Shown one piece after another: positions 53,036 to 63,087 of a stretch of DNA of 64,000 nt. The stretch covers positions 1,426,001-1,490,000 of the forward strand of contig NZ_ATXB01000001.1 in NCBI RefSeq assembly GCF_000421465.1. Reading direction: 5' to 3'. The position numbers and the translations under genes were made by a program. The stretch comes from Methylohalobius crimeensis 10Ki. GTDB taxonomy: Bacteria > Pseudomonadota > Gammaproteobacteria > Methylococcales > Methylothermaceae. Below the pieces are notes generated by a model. The model did not search any database. It had not been told where the DNA came from and saw only the letters and a list, made by a program, of their open reading frames with translations. Each line of letters begins with the position of its first letter. Position 1 is the first letter of the stretch.

Positions 53036-53359
53036 ATGCGCACCACGGTATTTATGTTAGTCCTAGGGATAAGTTTGCAAGCCATGGCGGTGGACGAGAG
53101 TCCTCCGCAATTGGAGCCGTTGCCACCCCAGGAAGCGGAAGAGCAGGAGTTGCAACCGGAGATCACCATTCGGCGACGGGGCCAGAATGTGGTGGAGGAA
53201 TATCGAATCGGGGGACGTCTTTATATGATCAAAGTCACTCCGCCAGTGGGCCCTCCTTACTATTTACGCGATACCGACGGAGACGGGACCATGGATGTAC
53301 GCCGCAGCGATATCGAATGGAGCCTGCGTACCCATCAGTGGAAAATCCTGGAGTGGTAG
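53036..53359 (+). CDS. DUF2782 family exported protein
   Basis: Protein of 107 residues: signal peptide (MRTTVFMLVLGISLQAMA), a Pro/Glu-rich linker, then the DUF2782 core EITIRRRGQNVVEEYRIGGRLYMIKVTP and YYLRDTDGDGTMDVRR, ending in QWKILEW. This small family is common in gammaproteobacteria, often close to polA; its function is unknown. GGAGGAG precedes ATG 53036. It lies between speE (divergent) and a YcgN-like gene (convergent, 6 bases apart). Confidence 0.85.
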   Translation: MRTTVFMLVLGISLQAMAVDESPPQLEPLPPQEAEEQELQPEITIRRRGQNVVEEYRIGGRLYMIKVTPPVGPPYYLRDTDGDGTMDVRRSDIEWSLRTHQWKILEW

Positions 53360-53365
53360 GCGAAG

Positions 53366-53821
53366 TCAGAGCAGTCCTTCCACGACGTGATCGGTGATTT
53401 CATCCACATCGCTTTCGGGAATGGCGAAGCTGCGGATGGATACGCCGGCATCATGGACACTTTCCGAATCGCCGCTGATCAGCGGATGCCATCCGGGCAA
53501 AGGGTTTCCTTCGGCGATCAGGCGATAAGCGCAGGTGGAGGGGAGCCAATTCAAGGGCGGGAAATTTTCCTTCAAGTCCATGCAATCGGGCACCAACTGT
53601 TGGCGGATGCGGTAGCGAGTGCATTTTCCGCCCTCCAGGTCGAATAAATCGCAGACCACGTTGGTGGATAGGATTTCGCCGGTATCGATGTCCTCGATCT
53701 TGTGCAGACAGCAACGGCCACAGCGGTCGCACAGGCTTTCCCACTCTTCCAGGGTCATTTCTCGGAGCGATTTGGTTTCCCAGAAGGGACGAGGCATGGT
53801 TCGGTTTTGTCTGGCTGACAT
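53366..53821 (-). CDS. YcgN/UPF0260 family cysteine-cluster protein
   Basis: Protein of 151 residues (143 if the second ATG at 53797 is used). Family features: FWETKSLREMTLEEWESLCDRCGRCCLHKIED, where CDRCGRCC starts a cysteine cluster continued by VVCDLF, KCTRY, DCMDL and STCAYRL; and WHPLISGDSESVH. The Cys pattern suggests a bound metal or iron-sulfur cluster, but the role of this family is not known. It begins 14 bases after the rhomboid gene's stop on the same strand. Confidence 0.9.
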   Translation of the reverse strand: MSARQNRTMPRPFWETKSLREMTLEEWESLCDRCGRCCLHKIEDIDTGEILSTNVVCDLFDLEGGKCTRYRIRQQLVPDCMDLKENFPPLNWLPSTCAYRLIAEGNPLPGWHPLISGDSESVHDAGVSIRSFAIPESDVDEITDHVVEGLL

Positions 53822-53835
53822 GGGATCGTTTAAGT

Positions 53836-54582
53836 TTACCATCGACGGCGGTGCGGTGTTTGAGCCAAATGTTCGGCGAGATAATCGGACCGATGCATCG
53901 GTCCGGCCAAAATCAGTCCGGCCAAGAAACCGCCTACGTGTGCCCAGAAAGCGACTCCGCCGGTGCCCGGAGCGGCAAAAACACCTTCCAAAATCTGAAT
54001 CAGAACCCAATAACCCAGCATGAAATAAGCGGGCACTGATACAATCGTAATATAAAAGCCGAGTGGCAACACATTTTCCACGCGTGCATTGGGATAAAGG
54101 CGGGCGTAAGCCCCCATGACCCCGCCGATAGCGCCGGAAGCGCCCACCATCGGGATCGCGCTGCCGGGATCGCTGACGATCTGGGCCGCTGCGGCCGCCA
54201 GGCCGCAAAGAAGATAAAAGGCAAGAAAGCGCCAACGCCCCATGGCGTCCTCCACGTTGTCGCCGAATATCCAGAGAAACCACATGTTGGTAATAATGTG
54301 CATCCAGCTTCCGTGCATGAACATGGAGGTGAAGACGGTCAGCCCGGAACTTCGGTTTTCGATCACGCAATCCACGTTCTGTGCCAGAGAGATGGCGGTG
54401 CCTTCGGAGATGCGTCCCAGCAATTCCCCCGGGATCAGGGCCCAGTCACACATGGATTGCAACAAGGGTATGGGCGAACCGAAACCCTGCAAGCCCGCCC
54501 AGACGAGCGCGTTGAGAGCGATGATGGCGATCGTCACCACCGGGGTACGGATGACCGGGTTCACATCCCGAATAGGAAACAT
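53836..54582 (-). CDS. Rhomboid family intramembrane serine protease
   Basis: Membrane protein of 248 residues with six helices. The catalytic Ser lies in GASGAIGGVMGAY and the catalytic His in AFWAHVGGFLAGLIL; the family motif MFMHGSWMHIITNMWFLWIFG and GRWRFLAFYLLCG is present. It cuts transmembrane segments of substrates within the membrane. A loop of about 60 residues with two Cys follows helix 1. The 175 bases upstream (54583-54757) hold a near-perfect hairpin (54608-54636) and no gene. Confidence 0.93.
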   Translation of the reverse strand: MFPIRDVNPVIRTPVVTIAIIALNALVWAGLQGFGSPIPLLQSMCDWALIPGELLGRISEGTAISLAQNVDCVIENRSSGLTVFTSMFMHGSWMHIITNMWFLWIFGDNVEDAMGRWRFLAFYLLCGLAAAAAQIVSDPGSAIPMVGASGAIGGVMGAYARLYPNARVENVLPLGFYITIVSVPAYFMLGYWVLIQILEGVFAAPGTGGVAFWAHVGGFLAGLILAGPMHRSDYLAEHLAQTPHRRRW

Positions 54583-54757
54583 GGCCGACCTCTTTCGAAG
54601 GAGCGTTCTGAGCGGCTTTTGTAAACAGCCTCTCAGCGACTCGGGTTCAGATAAACGAAGATCTTAAACATTATCTCAGCCCCGTCGATAAAGAGGAAGG
54701 CTCCTTGTCCGAATCGGGTTTGCCCAGCGTGGATCGGGGACCGATGGGAAGTAGGGG

Positions 54758-55957
54758 TCAGATATTCAGGAATAACCTTTCGGGCGCTTCCAGGATTTCC
54801 TTGATGGTGCGCAAAAACAGGACCGCCTCGCGGCCGTCGATGAGGCGGTGATCGTAGGTCAGGGCCAGATACATCATTGGTCGAACCACGATCTGACCGT
54901 CCACCACGACGGGACGGGGTTTGATGGCGTGCATGCCCAAAATGGCGCTTTGAGGCGGGTTGAGTAGCGGCGTCGAAAGGAGCGAGCCGAAGATTCCGCC
55001 GTTGGTGATGGTGAAGGTGCCTCCCTGCAATTCCTCCAGGGACAGATTGCCCTGCTTGGCGCGGGTAGCGAAATCGATGATTTGCTTTTCGATTTCGGCA
55101 AAATTCATTTGATCGGCGTCGCGCAGAATGGGAACCACCAAACCGCGGTCGGTGGAAACCGCGATGCCGAGGTCATAGTAACCGTGATAAACGATGTCTT
55201 CCCCGTCGATGCTGGCGTTGACCCCTGAAAAGCCTTTGAGGGCTTCGATGGACGCTTTGACGAAAAAACTCATGAACCCCAACTTGACGCCGTGTTTTTT
55301 TTCGAAGGCTTCTCCGTGGCGGCGGCGCAGACGGGTGACCTCTTCCAGATCCACTTCGTTGAAGGTGGTGAGCATGGCCGTGTTGCGCTGAACTTCCAAA
55401 AGCCGTTCGGCGATTCGGGTCCGGATCCGAGTCATGGGGACCCTTTGTTCCGGACGTTCCCCGCTTGGCGCGGATGGCGCTTGCGGCCGCTCGGCTTCCG
55501 CCGGCGGTTTCCGCTCCAAGTGGGCCTGAATGTCCTCCTTGGTGATTCGACCGTCCTTGCCGGTGCCGGTGATTCGCTTCGGGTCCAGGCCGTGTTCGGC
55601 GATCAGGCGGCGTACCGACGGGCTCAAGGGCGGAGAAGGTTCGGCTGCTTCGGGCGCGGGAGCGGCGGCCGGTTCTGCGCCTGGAGCCGGCTCTTTCCGA
55701 GGTTCGGGCGGGGCTTCGGCGACTTCGCCGGGCTTGATCGTCGCCAGCAATTCCCCGCTGGTGACCGTGTCCCCCTCGCTGTGGTGAATTTCCTCCAGGA
55801 CGCCATCGGCGGGGGCGGGAACCTCCAAGACCACCTTGTCGGTTTCCAGATCCACCAATTTTTCGTCTTTTCGGGCCGAATCGCCCGGGTGCTTGTGCCA
55901 GGCCGCGACAGTGGCGTCGGCAACCGATTCCGGCAATTGGGGCACGCGAATTTCCAT
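54758..55957 (-). CDS. sucB: 2-oxoglutarate dehydrogenase E2 (dihydrolipoyl succinyltransferase)
   Basis: Protein of 399 residues with one N-terminal lipoyl domain (lipoylated Lys in [11 protein letters not shown]), an Ala/Pro/Glu-rich linker, a peripheral subunit-binding domain ([20 protein letters not shown]) and the C-terminal catalytic domain with [13 protein letters not shown] and [11 protein letters not shown]. It transfers succinyl to CoA in the TCA cycle. It follows sucA after 3 bases. The E3 gene lpd is not adjacent. Confidence 0.96.
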   Translation of the reverse strand: MEIRVPQLPESVADATVAAWHKHPGDSARKDEKLVDLETDKVVLEVPAPADGVLEEIHHSEGDTVTSGELLATIKPGEVAEAPPEPRKEPAPGAEPAAAPAPEAAEPSPPLSPSVRRLIAEHGLDPKRITGTGKDGRITKEDIQAHLERKPPAEAERPQAPSAPSGERPEQRVPMTRIRTRIAERLLEVQRNTAMLTTFNEVDLEEVTRLRRRHGEAFEKKHGVKLGFMSFFVKASIEALKGFSGVNASIDGEDIVYHGYYDLGIAVSTDRGLVVPILRDADQMNFAEIEKQIIDFATRAKQGNLSLEELQGGTFTITNGGIFGSLLSTPLLNPPQSAILGMHAIKPRPVVVDGQIVVRPMMYLALTYDHRLIDGREAVLFLRTIKEILEAPERLFLNI

Positions 55958-55960
55958 AAA

Positions 55961-58801
55961 TCAACCTGCTGCTGCCTTGAGTGTGACTTCGGGATGGAGG
56001 GCGGCGTCAATGATAGCGCGTTGCTGTTCCACATGCATGGGGAAGGTGCCTTCGGCGGGCGCGGCCGCAGGGGGGCGTCCCACGTAAATCAGCTTGACGC
56101 CGGACGGGATGATCTGCAGAAAGCGGTGGCGAATTTGATACCACGCGCCTTGATTCTGAGGTTCTTCCTGGCACCATACCAATTCCTGTAGATTGGGGTA
56201 ATGGGACAAGGCGTCTTGAAGCGCCTGACCCGGGAACGGATAAAACTGTTCCAGGCGCAGGATGGCGATGTCATCGAGTTGTTCCCGGCGCCGGCTTTCC
56301 AGCAGTTCGTAGTAGATTTTTCCGGCGCAAAGGATTGCCCGACGAGTCTTCTTGCGGTCGATGCCGTCGATTTCATCGATCACCAACTGGAAGTGTCCCC
56401 GGCTGAGTTCTTCCAGACTGGAGACGGCCTGCCGGTGACGGAGAAGACTCTTGGGCGTCAGCACGATCAAGGGTTTCCGGTAGGGTCGGATCATCTGGCG
56501 GCGCAGCAGATGAAATATCTGGGCCGGGGTGGTGGGGATACATACCTGCATGTTGTCCTCGGCGCACAACTGCAGGAAGCGTTCCAGCCGGGCGGAGGAG
56601 TGTTCCGGCCCTTGGCCTTCGTAACCGTGGGGAAGGAACAGGGTGAGCCCGCTGAGACGCCCCCATTTGGCTTCCCCCGAGCTGATGAACTGGTCGATGA
56701 CTACCTGCGCGACGTTGGCGAAGTCCCCGAATTGGGCTTCCCAGATCACCAGGGTTTCGGGCTCGGCGGTGCTGTAACCGTATTCGAAGCCGACCACCCC
56801 TGCTTCCGAAAGGAGCGAATCGTAGAGATAAAACCGGGCCTGCTGTTGATAGGCGAGTTTTTCCAGAGGGACGAGCGGTTCGCCGGTACGGTGGTGATAA
56901 ACGATGCCGTGGCGATGGAAGAAAGTGCCGCGCCCCGAATCCTGGCCGGTCAGACGCACCGCGATGCCGTCCGAAAGCAAGGTGGCGTAAGCCATGTTTT
57001 CGGCGTATCCCCAGTCCACCGGCGTTTCGCCGGCGGTCATTTTGAGACGTTCCTCCCAGACTTTGGCCACCCGCGGATGGGGTTCGAAACCCTCCGGAAA
57101 GGTCAGCCACGAATGGGCCAATTCCCGGAGCTTGGCGAGCGGAGCGCCGGATTCGTAAGGGCTGTCCCAACGCTTATCGGAATAGCGGTGCCAAGGCGCC
57201 CGGGGAGTGACGTGCCCGTTTTGCGCCACCGGCCGCAAGTTGGGATGGCCTTGTTCCAAGGCTTGCAGATACGCCTCCTCCATCGCCTTGGGCGTTTCGG
57301 GGTCGATGACTGCCGCATCCGTCAACCGCTTGCCGTAAAGGGTAGCCACGCTGGGGTATTGACGGATGTGGCGGTACATCACCGGTTGGGTGACCCCCGG
57401 TTCGTCGGCTTCGTTGTGGCCGTGACGGCGGTAGCAGACCAAATCGATCACCACATCGCGGTTGAAGGTCATGCGAAAATCCAGTGCCAGCTTGAGCGTG
57501 AACAACACCGCCTCGGGATCGTCGCCGTTGACGTGAAAAACGGGCGCCTCCACCATTTTGGCCACGTCGGTGGAGTAGGTGGTGGAGCGGGCATCGAAGG
57601 GATTGCTGATGGTGAAGCCGATCTGATTGTTGACCACGATGTGGATCGTGCCGCCGGTGTGAAAGGCGCGCGTTTGCGCCATTTGCAGGGTTTCCATGAC
57701 CACCCCCTGGCCGGAGAAGGCGGCATCGCCGTGGATCAGAAGCGGTAGAATTCGGTTATGGCCATCCTTTCCGTAACGATCCTGGCGCGCCCTGACCGAT
57801 CCCTCCACCACCGGATCGATGATTTCCAGATGGGAAGGGTTGAACGCCAAGGCCAAATGGACCGGCCCCCCGGGGGTGTCCACGTCGGAGGAAAACCCCA
57901 TGTGATATTTGACGTCGCCGGTGGTTCCTTCCAAGGGGCGGCCGCGGCCCTCGAATTCTTCGAACAATAATTGGGGCTGCTTGCCCAGGATATTGGTCAG
58001 GACATTCAGCCGGCCCCGATGGGCCATGCCGATCACCACTTCGCGTACTGCTTTGGCGCCGGCCTGCTGGATGAGTTCGTCCAATAAAGGGATGAGGGTT
58101 TCGCCGCCTTCCAAGGAAAAGCGTTTCTGTCCCACGTACCGTCGGTGGAGATATTTTTCGATGCCTTCGGCGGCGATCAATCCCTTGAGTAACTGACTTT
58201 GCTGGGCCGGGGAGACGCTCTGGCGGGCTTCGGTGGTCTCCAGCCTTTCCTGGAGCCACTGCCGGATCTCGGTCTGCAGGATATGCATGATTTCGCTGCC
58301 GATCGATCCGCAATAGGTCCGCTTGACCTTGGCCAGAATCTCGCGCAATTTCATCCGTTTTCCATTGGCCAGGGTGGCGGCGTCGAATTCGGCGTCCAGG
58401 TCTTTATCGGAAAGGCCGTAATAGATCGGATCCAGTTCCGGCAGATAAGGTCGGGGAGCCAGGGGCAAGGGATTGGTTTCCGCAGTTCGATGCCCCATCA
58501 GCCGATATCGATTGATCAGCTGGTTGACCGCGATTTGTTTGTTGCAAGGCGCGGCTCCGGCCGCTTCAGGCCGGGCAACGCGTGGCGATGGAGGCATTTC
58601 CTGGAAACGGCGCCGGATTGCCTCATGCGGAATGTCGGGGTGGGACGGCATGCGTCGCTGGAGTATCCGGAAGTGCTCCCGCCAGTGGGGCGGGACGCTT
58701 GCCGGGTCGCTCAGGAATTGTTCATACAGGGCCTCTAGAAAAGCGGCGTTACCGCCGTAAAATGGAGAAGTATCGAGATAGTCGGCGAGTGACTTTTTCA
58801 T
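55961..58801 (-). CDS. sucA: 2-oxoglutarate dehydrogenase E1
   Basis: Protein of 946 residues, near the E. coli 933. It starts with the typical YLDTSPFYGGNAAFLEALYEQF. Thiamine-pyrophosphate sites are HGDAAFSGQGVVMETL and GHNEADEPGVTQP; the conserved HRGRLNVL and EAQFGDFANVAQVVIDQF are present. It decarboxylates 2-oxoglutarate. ATG 58801 is chosen from family alignment; no classical ribosome site is seen. It is divergent from lptF with 225 bases between that hold both promoters and no gene. Confidence 0.96.
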   Translation of the reverse strand: MKKSLADYLDTSPFYGGNAAFLEALYEQFLSDPASVPPHWREHFRILQRRMPSHPDIPHEAIRRRFQEMPPSPRVARPEAAGAAPCNKQIAVNQLINRYRLMGHRTAETNPLPLAPRPYLPELDPIYYGLSDKDLDAEFDAATLANGKRMKLREILAKVKRTYCGSIGSEIMHILQTEIRQWLQERLETTEARQSVSPAQQSQLLKGLIAAEGIEKYLHRRYVGQKRFSLEGGETLIPLLDELIQQAGAKAVREVVIGMAHRGRLNVLTNILGKQPQLLFEEFEGRGRPLEGTTGDVKYHMGFSSDVDTPGGPVHLALAFNPSHLEIIDPVVEGSVRARQDRYGKDGHNRILPLLIHGDAAFSGQGVVMETLQMAQTRAFHTGGTIHIVVNNQIGFTISNPFDARSTTYSTDVAKMVEAPVFHVNGDDPEAVLFTLKLALDFRMTFNRDVVIDLVCYRRHGHNEADEPGVTQPVMYRHIRQYPSVATLYGKRLTDAAVIDPETPKAMEEAYLQALEQGHPNLRPVAQNGHVTPRAPWHRYSDKRWDSPYESGAPLAKLRELAHSWLTFPEGFEPHPRVAKVWEERLKMTAGETPVDWGYAENMAYATLLSDGIAVRLTGQDSGRGTFFHRHGIVYHHRTGEPLVPLEKLAYQQQARFYLYDSLLSEAGVVGFEYGYSTAEPETLVIWEAQFGDFANVAQVVIDQFISSGEAKWGRLSGLTLFLPHGYEGQGPEHSSARLERFLQLCAEDNMQVCIPTTPAQIFHLLRRQMIRPYRKPLIVLTPKSLLRHRQAVSSLEELSRGHFQLVIDEIDGIDRKKTRRAILCAGKIYYELLESRRREQLDDIAILRLEQFYPFPGQALQDALSHYPNLQELVWCQEEPQNQGAWYQIRHRFLQIIPSGVKLIYVGRPPAAAPAEGTFPMHVEQQRAIIDAALHPEVTLKAAAG

Positions 58802-59026
58802 GGGAATTTCAGGCGGGTGGTCGGGCGGGGTCCAGCATCGGATCGTATATTCCCCAGGGCAGCGTTGGTACAATGGTCCTTTAATCTTAGCAAAGCGAGC
58901 GTTCCATCCCCAAGCCGTCGGCTTTACTCATGGCTAGCGCAAAAATCAACCCGTTTGGTTTTCGTTACGATGAATTATAAAGCGAATGTCGCGCGATTAA
59001 ACGATTTTCTAACTTGAGGGGTAAGG

Positions 59027-60133
59027 GTGATACCCGTAAGGTTTTTGGTCCTCGACCGTTATCTGGTGCGCGAAATTTTGCGTCCATTTGCGGCGACTTG
59101 TCTGTTGTTCATTTTGTTGTTCGGCAGTTACAGCAGTGCCCGTATGCTGTCCGATGCAGTGGCGGGTTTGTTGCCGATGGACGTGGTCTGGCAATTGATC
59201 GCGCTTAAAATACTGATTGCCTTGGAGGTGCTTTTCCCCATTGCCCTGTATTTATCGGTGGTGATGGGTTTGGGGCGGCTGCACGCCGATTCGGAGATGG
59301 TCGCCATGGCGGCCTGCGGCTATGGCGAAGGTCGGGTGGCCTGGACGACCTTCCGCTTGGGACTGATCGTGGCCGCGGTGGTGGCTTGTTTCGCCATCCT
59401 GATCCGCCCCTGGGCCTATACGCAAAGCTATCAAATCGAAAACCGCGCGGAAGCGGAGTTTGATGTCAATAAGCTTGAAGCGGGACGCTTCCACGCCAGT
59501 CAAAGCGCCGGTTACGTCCTCTTCGCCGAAAAGGTGGATCGGGCCGAGGGGCGACTGCGCCGGGTTTTTTTCAGTCAGGATCAGGCCGACGATAAAGTCC
59601 AAGTCGTCTACGCCGATTCCTTGACTCAAGGAGAAAGGGAGCAAGGGGCGACGCCTTTGATTTTCCAAAACGGCTATGCCTACGAAGTGGACCCCAGCGG
59701 CAGTTCGGATATGACTTTACGTTTTCGGCACTTGACCTTGTTTTTGGACGGTGCGCCGGAGCCGCTCGGATACCGCAGCAAAGCCGCGCCCACGAGTCAA
59801 TTGTGGGGGGCTGAAGACCCCAAGGATATCGCCGAGCTGCAGTGGCGAATTTTACGTCCCGTGAGCGCGATACTCCTGGCGTTGCTGGCGGTTCCCCTGA
59901 GCCGCACCGCGCCCCGACGAAGCAGATATATAAAGACGATTTTGGCGATCGTCCTATTCGCCGTCTATTACAATCTCATCGGCATGGCCAAGACCTGGGT
60001 GAAAGAAGGGGTCGTGGGCCCGGTGCCCGGAGCCTGGTGGCCGGATGCCCTGTTGCTAATGTGCGTCTTGGTCTGGTATTGGCCGTTGATTACCGGCCGT
60101 TGGCGCTTGTTTCGGCTACAAACCTTGGGTTGA
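59027..60133 (+). CDS. lptF: LPS export permease LptF
   Basis: Protein of 368 residues with the LptF/LptG layout: three helices (start VLDRYLVREILRPF), a periplasmic beta-jellyroll of about 150 residues, and three C-terminal helices (VSAILLALLAVPLSRTAPRR). It forms, with LptG and LptB, the transporter that lifts LPS from the inner membrane. GTG 59027 follows GAGGGGTAAG. lptG starts 3 bases after its stop. Confidence 0.94.
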   Translation: MIPVRFLVLDRYLVREILRPFAATCLLFILLFGSYSSARMLSDAVAGLLPMDVVWQLIALKILIALEVLFPIALYLSVVMGLGRLHADSEMVAMAACGYGEGRVAWTTFRLGLIVAAVVACFAILIRPWAYTQSYQIENRAEAEFDVNKLEAGRFHASQSAGYVLFAEKVDRAEGRLRRVFFSQDQADDKVQVVYADSLTQGEREQGATPLIFQNGYAYEVDPSGSSDMTLRFRHLTLFLDGAPEPLGYRSKAAPTSQLWGAEDPKDIAELQWRILRPVSAILLALLAVPLSRTAPRRSRYIKTILAIVLFAVYYNLIGMAKTWVKEGVVGPVPGAWWPDALLLMCVLVWYWPLITGRWRLFRLQTLG

Positions 60134-60136
60134 ACC

Positions 60137-61207
60137 GTGGATATCTTAGAGCGCTACCTCGGGTTTAATTTTCTCAAAGGCTATTTGCTGGTCCTTTTGG
60201 TTTTGTTGGCCTTGTTCGGCTTCCTCGATCTCATCGACGAACTCAGCGAGGTGGGGGAAGGCAGCTATCGAATGGCCGACGCTTTTTTGTATGTGTTGTC
60301 GACTTTTCCCACTAAGCTGATCGAGTTTTCCGCCGTTTGCGTTCTCATGGGAGGCAGTTTTGCTTTAGCTGGATTGGCCCGGGGGAGCGAGCTGTTGGCC
60401 ATGCGCGCCGCCGGCATGTCGGTGGGCCAGATCGCGGTGGCGCTATTGAAAATCGTCTTGATGTTGGCGGTCGGGTTGGGTCTGGTGGCGCAGTTTGTCG
60501 CACCGCGCAGCCAACAGTGGGGGTTTCTGCATCGGCATCAAGCGTTGACCGATAGTGACGCATTGCGAACCGCGCAGGGGTTTTGGTCCCGGGATCTGCA
60601 TTGGTTCATGAATGTGCGCAGCATCGTGCACGGGCGCATCCCGCAAGATATCGACATCTATCATTTCGATGACGACGGTCGCTTGCTGGACTTTATTCAT
60701 GCCAGCCACGCCGAGATCCAGGTAGGCGGTAAATGGTTGCTGCAGGACGTCACCTTGAAGCACTGGCGCGAGGGGGTGCTAAAGACCGAGCGTCAGCCGC
60801 AATGGTCGTGGCAGTCTTTCCTCACTACCGAGCAACTGCAAAGTTTGAAGCTCCCGGCGGAAACCTTGTCCCTATCCGATCTTTGGGGCTACATGCGCTA
60901 TTTGCGCGGCAGCGGACAAAAATCGGAGCGCTATGAATTGTTGTTTTGGCAGCGAGTATTGTTGCCGGTGGGAATGGCGGTCATGGTTCCGTTTCTGATT
61001 CCCCTGATCCTGACCAACCCCCGCGCCCAGGGATTGGGATGGCAGGTCGCGTTTTCGCTCGTGGTGGGGGTGCTTTATTTTCTGGCCACCCAGGTGGTCG
61101 CCAATACCGGTTTGCTTCTCAACATCCCTCCCTTGTTGACCGCGTTGACGCCGACTGCCGCGATCTTGGTTTTAACCGTGGGGGTATGGGCTTGGTGCCG
61201 GCATTAG
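60137..61207 (+). CDS. lptG: LPS export permease LptG
   Basis: Protein of 356 residues, partner of LptF with the same topology: helices 1-3 (ILERYLGFNFLKGYLLVL and ALAGLARGSELLAMRAAG), a periplasmic domain, and helices 4-6 (VLLPVGMAVMVPFLIPLIL). The GTG start lies 3 bases after lptF, so translation is coupled. Its presence with lptF shows that the cell makes LPS although lpxD, lpxA and lpxB are missing from their usual place. Confidence 0.94.
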   Translation: MDILERYLGFNFLKGYLLVLLVLLALFGFLDLIDELSEVGEGSYRMADAFLYVLSTFPTKLIEFSAVCVLMGGSFALAGLARGSELLAMRAAGMSVGQIAVALLKIVLMLAVGLGLVAQFVAPRSQQWGFLHRHQALTDSDALRTAQGFWSRDLHWFMNVRSIVHGRIPQDIDIYHFDDDGRLLDFIHASHAEIQVGGKWLLQDVTLKHWREGVLKTERQPQWSWQSFLTTEQLQSLKLPAETLSLSDLWGYMRYLRGSGQKSERYELLFWQRVLLPVGMAVMVPFLIPLILTNPRAQGLGWQVAFSLVVGVLYFLATQVVANTGLLLNIPPLLTALTPTAAILVLTVGVWAWCRH

Positions 61208-61251
61208 GGGGCAGACATCGCAGTGGGGGCGACCGGCCGGTCGTTTCTGCC

Positions 61252-62160
61252 CTAACCGCCGACATCCAAACGGAACCGTCCTTCGGGGTGGAAACATCCG
61301 GTCGGCGTGCAGTAGCCGCGAATTTCCACCTCGATCTCGAAGCCGCCGGTGCGGGGGATCAGGTGGTAGAGATGGTAGCGGGCGCGATAACCGCGTTTCC
61401 GCCCCCGGGCGGAAGCGGAGGGGATGCCGATCACAGGAATCGGTTTGCTCGGGCCGGGGAGCCAATGGAGCTGCCAATAGTGGCTGTGGCCGTGAAGTAT
61501 CAGCCCGCTTCCGTGTTGACGCAGGATGTCGTTCAATGCGGCGGCGTCGGTCAGACGTTTGCGGTGTTTGACCGCTTCCGGATGGGGGGGGTGATGGATC
61601 AGCAAAATCCGGCAACGACCCGGATCGGGGGGGCGCCCGAGCAAAGCGGACAGACTTTCCAATTGAGTCCTGCCGAGCGTGCCGGTGGCCAGGAAGGGCG
61701 CGCTGGGAGGGGCCGAATCGATGCCGATCAGATCGATGGGTCCGCGCCGTCGGAGGGCGGGGAAAATCCGGGGATTCGCGCGGTGATCGCCGAGCAGGTA
61801 GGGTTCCCAAAACTTTAGGGATTCTTCCCACCGAGTGGCGATATAACGGTCGTGATTGCCGGGAATGACCGTGACTCGTTCGGGTCGGCCCAGGCGGGCC
61901 AGCCAGTCCGCCGCCTGAAGGTATTCCGATGGCAGTCCCAGTTGGGTCAGATCGCCGGTCACGGCGATATGGTCCGGATCTTGAGCTTTTAAGTCCCGGT
62001 GCAAGGCTTCCAACACTTCGGGCCGGTGTTCGTGGCGGCGTTTGAGTTGCCAGGAAAGATACCCCAACAGGCGTTTTCCCCGAAGTTGCCGAAGAGAAAT
62101 CGAATTGAGCGAAGTGAGATGAGGATCGGATAAATGGGCGAGACGGAAAGTTTGCGTCAT
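61252..62160 (-). CDS. Calcineurin-like metallophosphoesterase
   Basis: Protein of 302 residues with all five metallophosphoesterase motifs: LAHLSDPHL, VTGDLTQLG, IPGNHDRY, LLIHHPPH and GHSHYWQ. These bind two metal ions. It resembles cyclic-nucleotide or UDP-diacylglucosamine-type phosphoesterases (CpdA-like length), but the substrate cannot be assigned. ATG 62160 is only 3 bases from the alternative start of the divergent gene and overlaps its longer form. Confidence 0.88.
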   Translation of the reverse strand: MTQTFRLAHLSDPHLTSLNSISLRQLRGKRLLGYLSWQLKRRHEHRPEVLEALHRDLKAQDPDHIAVTGDLTQLGLPSEYLQAADWLARLGRPERVTVIPGNHDRYIATRWEESLKFWEPYLLGDHRANPRIFPALRRRGPIDLIGIDSAPPSAPFLATGTLGRTQLESLSALLGRPPDPGRCRILLIHHPPHPEAVKHRKRLTDAAALNDILRQHGSGLILHGHSHYWQLHWLPGPSKPIPVIGIPSASARGRKRGYRARYHLYHLIPRTGGFEIEVEIRGYCTPTGCFHPEGRFRLDVGG

Positions 62161-63075
62161 TGGATGAGTGGTCAAATTCAAGCCCCGGCATTCGCGCCGG
62201 TTGCCCCGTTGGTGGAAAAACTGCGTGAGCTGCACGGTGCCGGGGTGGCCGCGGTGCTCATGTACGGCTCCTGTCTCCGCAGCGGCGATCCTTTCGATGG
62301 CCTAGTGGATTTATATGTGCTGGTGGACGATTATACCAGCGTCTATGTACACCGCTGGCAGGCGTGGGCCAATCGTCTCTTGCCGCCCAATGTCTTTTAT
62401 TTGGAAATAGAGGTTGAAGGGCGTCCCCTCCGGGTCAAGTATGCGGTCTTATCGCGGCAAGATTTCGCCGCGGGCGTGAGCCAATGGTTCCACTCCTATC
62501 TCTGGGGGCGCTTCGCGCAACCTTGCCGCTTGCTCTACGGACGCGATTCCGATACCGCCGACTGGATCTCTGAACGGCTTGTGGAGGCGGCGCGGACATT
62601 CATCCGGCGGACCGTTCCCGCATGTTCGGCGTGTCTTACCTTGCCCGAGTTATGGCAGAGGGGGTTGCGGTTGAGTTATCGGGCCGAGCTTCGCGCTGAA
62701 AACGCCGCCGCCAGGGCACAGCAGTTATTCGACTATGCCGCGGATTTCTACCAAATCTTGACGCCTCCCTTATTGCGAGAACTTCCCTGGACGACGCAGT
62801 GCGAGAACGGACGCTACTGCTTTGCCATTCCCAATGCGACTCGAAGGATCGCCAAAGCCGGATGGGCGCTGCGCTTCCTCCAGGGGAAAGGTTTGTCCCT
62901 GCTGCGCCTGATCAAGTCTCTGTTTACCTTCCAGGGCGGGGTGGACTATATCGTCTGGAAGCTGGAGCGCCATACCGGTCGGAAGATCGAAGTTCCGCCC
63001 CGCGCCCGCCGCCGTCCCCTGGTTTATGGTTGGGGCGTGTTGTGGCGACTCTATCGCGAAGGGGCGTTTCGTTAA
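62134..63075 (+). CDS. Nucleotidyltransferase-like protein of unknown function
   Basis: Protein of 313 residues. Near the N-terminus MYGSCLRSGDPFDGLVDLYVLVD resembles the G-S-x-x-x-G-D nucleotidyltransferase core, with D-x-D partly changed to DLY. The rest (TARRIAKAGWALRFLQG-like basic segments, VDYIVWKLERHTG) is unrecognised and has a few hydrophobic stretches. The ATG at 62134 follows AGGATCGGA; ATG 62164 would avoid overlap with the divergent phosphoesterase. It may be an inactive or atypical nucleotidyltransferase acting on a small or lipid substrate. Confidence 0.6.
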   Translation: MGETESLRHWMSGQIQAPAFAPVAPLVEKLRELHGAGVAAVLMYGSCLRSGDPFDGLVDLYVLVDDYTSVYVHRWQAWANRLLPPNVFYLEIEVEGRPLRVKYAVLSRQDFAAGVSQWFHSYLWGRFAQPCRLLYGRDSDTADWISERLVEAARTFIRRTVPACSACLTLPELWQRGLRLSYRAELRAENAAARAQQLFDYAADFYQILTPPLLRELPWTTQCENGRYCFAIPNATRRIAKAGWALRFLQGKGLSLLRLIKSLFTFQGGVDYIVWKLERHTGRKIEVPPRARRRPLVYGWGVLWRLYREGAFR

Positions 63076-63087
63076 TAGTTTAAGCAC

